Below are positions 56,991 to 64,000 of a DNA stretch of 64,000 bases, piece after piece; within the stretch, counting starts at the first letter, position 1; every line of letters starts with the position of its first letter. The DNA is from Trichodesmium erythraeum GBRTRLIN201 (GTDB lineage: Bacteria > Cyanobacteriota > Cyanobacteriia > Cyanobacteriales > Microcoleaceae). The translations under genes were made by a program, and so were the position numbers. Location: positions 62,001 to 126,000 of the forward strand of contig JAGGDU010000148.1 in assembly GCA_018457135.1 (NCBI GenBank), written 5' to 3'. The notes below the pieces were generated by a model. That model did no database searches and had not been told where the DNA came from. It was given only the letters and a program-made list of their open reading frames with translations.

Positions 56991-58754
56991 ATGTATATTC
57001 AAAAGATTAAACAAATTTTAATCCCATCAAATTATCCAAAAAAATCGTCAACAATATTCTGGCTAATTCTTAGTTTAACCTTCACAACAATCTATAGTTT
57101 ACTAGTAATTAAAGAAGCTTTTAGAGGAGAATATATAGTACAAGATGATGCCAGACAGCACGTTTTTTGGATGCGCCGTTTTTTAGATCCAGAATTATTT
57201 CCCAACGACTTAATTGCCGACTATTTTCAATCTGTTGCACCTTGGGGATATAAAACTTTTTATTGGCTATTTTCTCAAGTAGGAATAGATCCAATATTCC
57301 TAAATAAACTCTTACCTTTAGGATTAAGTTTGGTAACTACTTTCTATTGTTTTGGTCTGTGTTTTCAGATATTGCCAATACCTTTTGCAGGTTTTCTTGC
57401 CTCAGTATTATTAAGTCAAAATCTTTGGTTTCAAGATGACATCGCTTCCGGCACACCAAGAGCTTTTTTGTATCCTTTATTTTTAGCAGTTTTATACTAT
57501 TTATTGCGAAAATTATTACTTCCTTTTTTAGTAGCGATCGCTCTCCTCGGATTATTCTATCCACAATATGTTATCGTCACTGGATTAATTTTAATTATCA
57601 GAATTTTTAACTGGGAAAAGAGTCAGTTTTATCTGAGCAAAAATCCACAGCATTATCTATTTAGTGGAGTAGGTTTAGGAGTAAGCTTACTAGTAATTTT
57701 ATTTTATGTTTTAAATTCTAGTAATTATGCACCTATAATTACAGCATCCCAAGCCAAAATTTTGCCAGAATTTGGCGAAGCTGGTAGAAGTGTTTTTTTC
57801 TCACAAAATTACTGGGATTTTTTCATCCTTGGCGGTCGTAGTGGTATTCTACCTAAACAATTATTTCTGCCTCATATATTAATAGTTGGATTATTATTAC
57901 CAATACTTTTGAAAAGCAAAGAAGGGAAAAATAATAATCTTGATCATGGAATAAATTTCCCCAGACAACTTCCCTTGCTAAAACAAATAAGTCCTAATAT
58001 TAATTTATTATTTCAAATATTGTTAGCTGGCGTCGCTTTATTTGTAATAGCTCATCTTTTATTATTCAAATTACATTTACCAAGTCGTTACACAAATCAT
58101 AGTTTTCGGATAGTATTAGCCATAGGCACTGCCATTGTTTTATGTATAATTTTAGATAGATTTTTTTACTGGATAAATCAACAGTTATCCTGCCCAAAAA
58201 GAAAAATTTTAGGATTAATAATAATTGGGATTTTGGGGATTTTATTAATAAGTAATATGAGCTTATGGAAAAAAATTTCTTACCCTGATTATCAAAAAGG
58301 TAAATCCCCAGAAATTTATCAGTTTTTTGCTCAAAAACCAAAAGATATTTTGATTGCTTCTCTGTCAGAAGAGGCAAATTATATTCCTACATTTTCTCAA
58401 CGTTCCGTATTATTTGCCTGGGAATATGCTATTCCCTATCATCTTAGTTATTACAGTCAAATAAAACAACGAGCTACAGAATTTGTTTGGGCTCAGTATC
58501 ATTCAGATATTCAGTGGATGAAGAATTTTATTAATACTTATAGAATTGATTTCTTAATCTTAGACCGAGAAGCATTTATGCCAGAATATGTAATAAAAAA
58601 TCGTTGGTTGAGGCAGTGGTATTATCAAATGGGAAATCAAATTGAAATTAATCTCCAAAATGGAAAGACTCCTGCCATAGTTGACACTATAGATAAATGT
58701 TCAGTTTTAGAAACAGAAAAATTATGGGTTTTGGAAGCTAAATGTATTGAATAA
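56991..58754 (+). CDS. GT-C-like membrane protein 2, uncharacterised
   Basis: A 587-residue protein with about 11 membrane segments. The acidic pair Asp52-Asp53 lies in YIVQDDARQHVFWMRRF after the first membrane segment, the position of the GT-C catalytic motif, followed by LFPNDLIADYFQSVAPWGYK. A C-terminal soluble domain (about 460-587) contains FSQRSVLFAWEYAIPYHLSYY and RIDFLILDREAF. I know similar cyanobacterial proteins only as hypothetical membrane proteins. It starts 138 bp after the previous gene. Confidence 0.7.
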   Translation: MYIQKIKQILIPSNYPKKSSTIFWLILSLTFTTIYSLLVIKEAFRGEYIVQDDARQHVFWMRRFLDPELFPNDLIADYFQSVAPWGYKTFYWLFSQVGIDPIFLNKLLPLGLSLVTTFYCFGLCFQILPIPFAGFLASVLLSQNLWFQDDIASGTPRAFLYPLFLAVLYYLLRKLLLPFLVAIALLGLFYPQYVIVTGLILIIRIFNWEKSQFYLSKNPQHYLFSGVGLGVSLLVILFYVLNSSNYAPIITASQAKILPEFGEAGRSVFFSQNYWDFFILGGRSGILPKQLFLPHILIVGLLLPILLKSKEGKNNNLDHGINFPRQLPLLKQISPNINLLFQILLAGVALFVIAHLLLFKLHLPSRYTNHSFRIVLAIGTAIVLCIILDRFFYWINQQLSCPKRKILGLIIIGILGILLISNMSLWKKISYPDYQKGKSPEIYQFFAQKPKDILIASLSEEANYIPTFSQRSVLFAWEYAIPYHLSYYSQIKQRATEFVWAQYHSDIQWMKNFINTYRIDFLILDREAFMPEYVIKNRWLRQWYYQMGNQIEINLQNGKTPAIVDTIDKCSVLETEKLWVLEAKCIE

Positions 58755-58950
58755 GGAAAAAGGAAAAAGGAAGAAGGAAAAGTATAGTAAATAAAGTCTG
58801 ATGTATGTCAAGCTTTTAACTTTGAGACAATAGAATACTTCAACTGATAATCAATAATTAATTTAGATTTTTTTTCATATTTTTTCTCTATTATTAACTT
58901 TTTTATCCATTAATTGTAACTTCTAGATAATGGTATTAGTAACTTAAAAA
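58755..58950. repeat. Short A/G-rich repeats between GT-C genes
   Basis: GGAAAAAGGAAAAAGGAAGA right after the previous stop is a short tandem repeat. No gene. Confidence 0.5.
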
Positions 58951-60486
58951 ATGAAGCAAATACTCAAAAAAAAAATTATTATTTTCGTCTGGAAAATTTT
59001 TATCTTAGGCTTAATTTTTGGAATTTCCTATACCCAATATCCCCTATATACCTCAAACCAACATACTAAATTTTTACAAGGATTAGCCAAAGCTGGTAAT
59101 GGTTATTTAAACAAAGATTGGTTAGCCAATACATTAGACCCTCTACCTGCTTTTACTTTTTTAGTGAAAATCACTTCTACCTACTTCCATGAAAATTTTT
59201 TCTACTTTTATTACATTCTAATTTTTGGCATCTATATTTATAGTATCCTTGGCATTGCCTCAGTAATTTTTAAAATTAATAGTTCGCGAATAAAGCTCCT
59301 AATTTATTTCCTCCTGATCCTGACTATTCACTGTCTAAAAATCCGAATTTTTGACTTTAAAACTCATGTACACCTCCACTATGGTTTAGCAGACCAATAC
59401 ATTCTCGGTGGATATTTTCAACCCTGTACATTTGGAGTATTAATTATCTTTTCTATCTATACCTTTCTAAGAAAAAAACCTTTTTTAGCAGTCTTAGCTT
59501 TAGGGATAGCTGCAACTTTTCATCCCACATATCTTCCTAGTACCGCTTTACTGACTTTAGCTTACATGATCACAACTTATAAAAATGAAAAAAATCTCCA
59601 AAAATCATTATTAATAGGTACATTTTCATTCATCTTAGTTTTACCAGTAGTCAGTTATATGACTATTACTTTTCAACCTACATCTCCCGAACTTTTTCAA
59701 ATATCTGAAAGCTTGCTTGTTAATAGAATTCCTCATCATTCCTTCCCCGATATTTGGTTGACTGAACCCGCTGCTCCAACTCAAATTTTAGTAGTAGCGA
59801 TCGCTCTCTATCTTTTGTACAAAACCAGACTATTTTTTATCTTATTTTTTCCTTTTGCCACCGCAACTATTCTGACAATAACTCAAGTTTTTTCTAGTAG
59901 TAATACTTTAGCATTTCTTACCCCATGGCGCATCTCTGCTTTTTTGGTTCCTCTTTCTACTTGTATGATATTGGCTAATATTATTACTATTATTTTTAAT
60001 AAGTATCATTCTCAAATTCAGCAACACAAAAAAACCATAGAAATTTTCTCTGTCGTAGCAATATATCTGTTCATTCTTTCAGGGCTGGGAATGCAATTAG
60101 AAAAATTAACTATTAATCAGAAAGATACACCAATTATTATGGAATATGTCAAAGAAAATAAACAACCAGACGATATTTATTTAGTTCCTATAACTTCAGG
60201 TAAATTTGTTAACTTTAGAATTGCCACAGGTGCACCAATTTTAATTAATCTCAAGTCTCATCCCTATAAAGATATAGAAGTTATTGAATGGCACAACAGA
60301 TTATTAATGGCACAACAATTTTATGATAATTCTGGTATAGCTCAATGTCAGGCTTTACAGAACTTAATTGATAAATATAGAATAAATTATGTCATTATTG
60401 AAAATGAAAACTCTCTTAACTGTCTAAAAATAGAAAAAACTTATATGGATAATTTATATCAAATGTATAAAGTAACTGATAAATAA
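58951..60486 (+). CDS. GT-C-like membrane protein 3, uncharacterised
   Basis: A 511-residue polytopic protein with a first membrane segment (about 12-32) and a periplasmic loop with FLQGLAKAGNGYLNKDWLAN, where Asp is followed by Trp, a pattern seen in related uncharacterised GT-C-like proteins. Later features are HLHYGLADQYILGGYFQPCTFG and FHPTYLPSTALL, and a C-terminal soluble part with DDIYLVPITSG and INYVIIENENSL. No classical DxD or DE pair was found in the first loop, so catalysis is less certain than for neighbours 1 and 4. Same strand and spacing (196 bp) as its neighbours. Confidence 0.65.
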   Translation: MKQILKKKIIIFVWKIFILGLIFGISYTQYPLYTSNQHTKFLQGLAKAGNGYLNKDWLANTLDPLPAFTFLVKITSTYFHENFFYFYYILIFGIYIYSILGIASVIFKINSSRIKLLIYFLLILTIHCLKIRIFDFKTHVHLHYGLADQYILGGYFQPCTFGVLIIFSIYTFLRKKPFLAVLALGIAATFHPTYLPSTALLTLAYMITTYKNEKNLQKSLLIGTFSFILVLPVVSYMTITFQPTSPELFQISESLLVNRIPHHSFPDIWLTEPAAPTQILVVAIALYLLYKTRLFFILFFPFATATILTITQVFSSSNTLAFLTPWRISAFLVPLSTCMILANIITIIFNKYHSQIQQHKKTIEIFSVVAIYLFILSGLGMQLEKLTINQKDTPIIMEYVKENKQPDDIYLVPITSGKFVNFRIATGAPILINLKSHPYKDIEVIEWHNRLLMAQQFYDNSGIAQCQALQNLIDKYRINYVIIENENSLNCLKIEKTYMDNLYQMYKVTDK

Positions 60487-60575
60487 CCTCTTGCTTAAAA
60501 CCACTTTTAACTTCCTTATCTGTGCATCCGTTGGAAAATTATTGTGGTGCATTCCTACTCAAATTTAATTAAAAA

Positions 60576-62174
60576 ATGTTCCAACAAAAACCTTATTTTA
60601 CTTGGTTAAAAATCTTTATTGCCATCATCCTAATCTTAGGAATATGTTTCAGATTTATCAATATTGACCAGAAAGTTTACTGGTTCGATGAAACAATTAC
60701 ATCCTTAAGAATTGTTAGTTACACCAGGGGAGAACTTGAAGACCTACTCTCAAACGACGGAACTATTACCGTCGAAAAATTACAGAAATATCAAGAAATT
60801 AATCCTCAGAAAAACACAATTAATATTATCAGCTCTCTAGCTAAAGATAATCCTGAACACTTACCAATTTATTTTGTACTTTTGAGGTGGTGGGTAAAAT
60901 TATTCGGTAATTCTGTCACCGTAATTAGAAGTTTTTCAGCCATAACAAGCTTACTCATTTTTCCCTGTACTTATTGGCTATGTCGAGAATTATTTAGCAA
61001 CTCATTAGTAGGATGGATAGCAATTTCTCTCACAGCAGCTTCCCCAATTTTAGTATTATATTCCCAGGAAGCACGAGCTTATACTCTTTTTTCCCTAGTT
61101 ATTTTACTATCCAGTATTGCCTTACTTCAAGCAATAAGAATTAATACGAAACGTAGCTGGAAAATTTATATTGCAAGTCTCATTTTTGCTTTATATACTC
61201 ATCTCTTTTCTGTATTAGTAGCCCTTGGTCATGGATTATATGTAATCCTGATTGAAAAATTTAAACTAACCCAAAAATTAAAAGCTTATTTACTAGCCTC
61301 TTTCTGGGGATTTTTAGGATTTTTACCTTGGCTTATATTGATAATTAATCATTTTGAAGGCATTGGTTGGGTCTCCAAAGATTTACCTTTATCCAGTTTG
61401 TTCAAAAGATGGTTTATCAATCTTGGTTTTACATTTTTTGATATTCAAATTGGTTCCTCTGAGAGATTATTTGATGTGAAAAAACTAGTTTTTGATAATC
61501 ATGCTTTGTTACAATTAAATACTATCTGGCCCTATATCTTGGGATTGATTTTAGTATTAGTTATTTACTCTATTTATTTCCTCCTAAAAAATGCACCTCG
61601 ACGGGTAACTATATTTATCTTAACCTTAATGGCAGTTACCCCAATATGTTTAATAATTCCTGACTTAATATCTGGAGGGCAACGTTCTACTATTCCTCGT
61701 TATTTAATTCCAGCTTACCTAGGAATTCAATTATCTGTAGCTTTTTTATTAGGAACAAAATTGACTAACTTTACTAATAAAATCGAACATAAATTTTGGA
61801 AAATAGCAACTGTAGCTCTCATTTCTTTGGGTATTATATCTTGTGGTATTAGTTCTCAAGCTGAGACTTGGTGGAATAAATATAGTAGTTATTATGATGG
61901 GGAAGTAGCTAGAATAATTAATCAAACAAACAAACCTCTTATTATTAGTAATTATTCCGTAAGATTAGCTACTCTCGGGTATATGTTGAGACCTGATGTG
62001 GAAGTTTTATTCATTGAAGAACCGAAAGTTCCTACAGTTCCAAAAGGTTTCACTGATGTATTTGTATTTCGTCCTCCATGGAGTTTAATTTCTGGATTAG
62101 AAATACAAGAAAATTCTCGAATGGAGTTAGTTTATAATCCTGGGGAACTTTGGATTTTAAATCAAAGTAAGTAA
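60576..62174 (+). CDS. GT-C glycosyltransferase-like membrane protein 4 (GT39/ArnT-like)
   Basis: A 532-residue polytopic protein. The acidic pair Asp38-Glu39 in KVYWFDETITSLR is a typical GT39/ArnT first-loop motif. The second loop holds NPEHLPIYFVLLRWWVKLFG and VTVIRSFSAITSL. TASPILVLYSQEARAYTLF is a highly typical ArnT/PMT-type segment (SP...xYSQEARxYxL). C-terminal soluble part with RPDVEVLFIEEP and LELVYNPGELWIL-like ending. This is the clearest glycosyltransferase of the cluster. It lies 89 bp after the previous gene. Confidence 0.85.
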   Translation: MFQQKPYFTWLKIFIAIILILGICFRFINIDQKVYWFDETITSLRIVSYTRGELEDLLSNDGTITVEKLQKYQEINPQKNTINIISSLAKDNPEHLPIYFVLLRWWVKLFGNSVTVIRSFSAITSLLIFPCTYWLCRELFSNSLVGWIAISLTAASPILVLYSQEARAYTLFSLVILLSSIALLQAIRINTKRSWKIYIASLIFALYTHLFSVLVALGHGLYVILIEKFKLTQKLKAYLLASFWGFLGFLPWLILIINHFEGIGWVSKDLPLSSLFKRWFINLGFTFFDIQIGSSERLFDVKKLVFDNHALLQLNTIWPYILGLILVLVIYSIYFLLKNAPRRVTIFILTLMAVTPICLIIPDLISGGQRSTIPRYLIPAYLGIQLSVAFLLGTKLTNFTNKIEHKFWKIATVALISLGIISCGISSQAETWWNKYSSYYDGEVARIINQTNKPLIISNYSVRLATLGYMLRPDVEVLFIEEPKVPTVPKGFTDVFVFRPPWSLISGLEIQENSRMELVYNPGELWILNQSK

Positions 62175-62579
62175 TAAACATAAATAATTTAAGTATTCAG
62201 CTGAATGCTAGAAACTAACATAACTTTTTTGATGATTATTACCCCAAGAATGTGTTAATTATTCTTCGGTTGTAGGAAGGTTTCATGGCAAGTTTCTACA
62301 TAAATATTCAGGTTTCAGTTATCAGCTATCAAAAAGGAAAAAATTAGCCTCCAAGAAAAATTAAAAGTCCGCACAAAAAAGATGATCAGCTAAACTTAGT
62401 AACAGGATTTTACAGTCAAAATTCAGTACTCTTTTAATATACTTCTCTGGAAACTAAGTTTTAGCCTATTAAATTTAAATGTTTGAGATGAATTTGCGGA
62501 GGGGTCTAATAGAAAAAAATGCATAATTTTTAAATTTAAATGTTTGAGATGAATTTTCAGAGGGGTCTAATAGAAAAAA
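62175..62579. other. Intergenic: duplicated leader of the next gene
   Basis: Besides the duplication at 62471-62590 only AT-rich DNA is present. Confidence 0.5.
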
Positions 62580-62590
62580 ATGCGTAATTT
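62471..62590 (+). repeat. 61-bp tandem duplication of a leader and start codon
   Basis: AAATTTAAATGTTTGAGATG (62471) recurs at 62532, through GAGGGGTCTAATAGAAAAAA and the ATG. Copy 1 has an ATG at 62519 with a frame of only four codons before TAA (62531-62533). Copy 2 provides the ATG at 62580 of the gamma-glutamyltransferase gene. Confidence 0.95.
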
Positions 62591-64000
62591 TCATAAACCC
62601 GAAAGATCAGAAGTGTTTTCACAGAATGGAATGATAGCAACTTCTCATCCTCTAGCTGCCAAAATTGGTCTTGATACCATGTCCCATGGAGGGAACGCCA
62701 TAGATGCTGCCATCAGCGCCGCTTTGATGCTCACCTTATGTGAACCACAAAGTACCGGGCTCTACGGCGATGCCTTTGTCATTTTAAAATCCCAAAAAAG
62801 TGATAAACTCATTGGAATAAACGGCTCCGGGAACTCCCCCAAGGCAATATCTAGTGATCTGCTCCTCCAAAAAGGCTTGAATAAAATTCCCATTAACAGC
62901 GTGCATTCAATTACACTTCCAGGAGCTGTAGCCTTATTTGAGGAATTAGCTCTTAAATTCAGTAATTTAGGGTTAGCAGAATTATGTAAAGCATCTATTA
63001 AATACGCCGAAGAAGGAGTAGTAGTCAGTCCTAGAGTGGCTTTTGACTGGCGCTTAAATAATTTGAAATTTTCTCAAACCACCAAAAAATTCTACTTGGT
63101 TGATGGTAAAGTGCCTGAAACTGGGTCAATTTTTAGAGCTCCAAAGCAAGCGGAAGTTTTGAGAAAAATCCAAAAAAATGGCTCAAAAGGGTTTTATCAG
63201 TCTGAGGTTACAGAAGATCTTGTTAAGTCTTTACAAAACTTGGGGGGAGTTCACACTTTAGATGATTTTGCTAACGTGACATTTGAATATGTAGAGCCAA
63301 TTTTCTCCAATTTTCAAGATGGAAGTAAATTATTTGAGCTGCCTCCTAATGGGCAAGGTATAACTGCTATCATGATCCGGAAACTCATGGAAATTTGCAA
63401 CATTCAAGAACATTCTCCATATTCTGCTAACAGGGTACACTTAGAGGCAGAGATCGCAAAGCTTGCATATACTGCCAGAAATGCTTTTATTGGAGATCCT
63501 AAGTTTTCCCAAATTAAAGAACACTTCTTTTTAGACTCAGCTTTTCTGGAAAAAATTGCTCAACAAATATCTCTCAACAAACTAATAGATGGAAGCGGCA
63601 TCCAATATTTTGATGAAAAACCAAAAGATACCGTTTTAATATCTGCTGCAGATAAAGACGGAAACGCTATCTCTTTAATTTTTTCAAATTTTGATTCGTT
63701 TGGTACTGGAAAATGCTCTGAAAAATACGGTCTCATTTTTCATAACCGCGGAGCTAGTTTTGTTCTTGAGAAAAACCATCCTAATGAACTTGAAGGAAAT
63801 AAAAGACCCTTGCATACTATCATACCTGCTATTTTTAAAGGTAAAAATGACATGATCATGGCTTTTGGGGTTATGGGTGGAGACTACCAACCTTATGGTC
63901 ATGCTCGCATTCTTAGTAATCTTTTTGACTACAGTATGGACCCGCAGTCAGCAATAAATTTTCCCAGAAGTTTTTTCTTTAACGGGGTTTTAAAACTAGA
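62580..64000 (+). CDS. ggt: Gamma-glutamyltransferase, 3'-truncated by window edge
   Basis: An open frame from ATG 62580 to the window end (473 codons visible). It reads NGMIATSHPLAAKIGLDTMS, then HGGNAIDAAISAALMLTLCE, QSTGLYGDAFVIL, and PPNGQGITAIMI, the order of the Ntn-hydrolase GGT family. The predicted autoprocessing nucleophile is Thr351 in KDTVLISAADKDGNAISLI (TTHxSVxDxxGNAV pattern, with T-V instead of T-T). Cyanobacterial GGTs split glutathione or gamma-glutamyl compounds. No signal peptide is seen, so it may be the cytoplasmic YwrD-like type. Coding GC is noticeably higher than its neighbours, hinting at transfer. Confidence 0.88.
   Translation, partial: MRNFHKPERSEVFSQNGMIATSHPLAAKIGLDTMSHGGNAIDAAISAALMLTLCEPQSTGLYGDAFVILKSQKSDKLIGINGSGNSPKAISSDLLLQKGLNKIPINSVHSITLPGAVALFEELALKFSNLGLAELCKASIKYAEEGVVVSPRVAFDWRLNNLKFSQTTKKFYLVDGKVPETGSIFRAPKQAEVLRKIQKNGSKGFYQSEVTEDLVKSLQNLGGVHTLDDFANVTFEYVEPIFSNFQDGSKLFELPPNGQGITAIMIRKLMEICNIQEHSPYSANRVHLEAEIAKLAYTARNAFIGDPKFSQIKEHFFLDSAFLEKIAQQISLNKLIDGSGIQYFDEKPKDTVLISAADKDGNAISLIFSNFDSFGTGKCSEKYGLIFHNRGASFVLEKNHPNELEGNKRPLHTIIPAIFKGKNDMIMAFGVMGGDYQPYGHARILSNLFDYSMDPQSAINFPRSFFFNGVLKL

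Noticed and set aside
1-64000. tRNA or rRNA genes
   Set aside because: No TTCGAAT-type T-arm with matching acceptor stem and no rRNA motifs were found while reading both strands; weak matches such as the one near 45433 lack cloverleaf partners.

Overview
The window looks like chromosome of a filamentous, non-heterocystous cyanobacterium. The DNA is AT-rich, HIP1 octamers (GCGATCGC) recur throughout, and many genes belong to families best known from cyanobacteria (a PatD-like protein, DUF2555, DUF3598, a secreted TPR-CHAT protein). Coding density is low, with kilobase-long gaps full of decayed insertion sequences and local duplications. That combination suggests Trichodesmium or a close relative (inference). 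No rRNA, tRNA or CRISPR array was recognised.

Layout. 1-6200: a partial sulfotransferase, a ChrA transporter, then a rearranged block with a broken MazEF-type pair, a headless gene fragment and a secreted TPR-CHAT protein with near-identical 120-bp TPR units. 7700-18400: mostly housekeeping genes (Tas-like reductase, acireductone dioxygenase, RadC, a PgpH-like 7TM-HD phosphodiesterase with a degenerate ADP-ribosylglycohydrolase-like partner, AroQ, a 43-residue protein, CinA). 18400-28500: WecA/TagO-type transferase, GlyA and a nitroreductase, separated by remnants of IS630-type and TnpB (IS200/IS605-type) elements. 28500-38900: a two-domain oligopeptide-type ABC ATPase, a PatD-like/zinc-ribbon gene pair, Rel (p)ppGpp synthetase/hydrolase, a class 3 aldehyde dehydrogenase, a polytopic membrane protein and a GHL10 glycosidase-like protein. 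38900-45100: an IS1-type remnant, a headless ORF, ArgD, and a small secreted-protein family with two intact members and two broken copies. 45600-53100: DoxX, DUF3598, CoaBC, DUF2555, a serine esterase, an uncharacterised protein and a glutathionyl-hydroquinone-reductase-like protein. 53900-62200: five same-strand membrane-protein genes (an AglD/MprF-type UPF0104 protein and four GT-C-like proteins), the best candidate for a little-described system, probably surface glycoconjugate assembly. 62580-end: the 5' part of a gamma-glutamyltransferase gene that runs off the window.

The most striking cross-cutting pattern is repeated short tandem duplication across gene ends. It occurs at the 5' ends of the CHAT gene, the first GT-C gene, the gamma-glutamyltransferase gene and the small secreted family, and at the 3' end of the quinone-reductase gene. 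The copies left behind are stubs carrying spare start codons. No known defence or biosynthetic system is complete here beyond ordinary metabolism, so the membrane-glycosyltransferase cluster is offered as a hypothesis, not a demonstrated new system.
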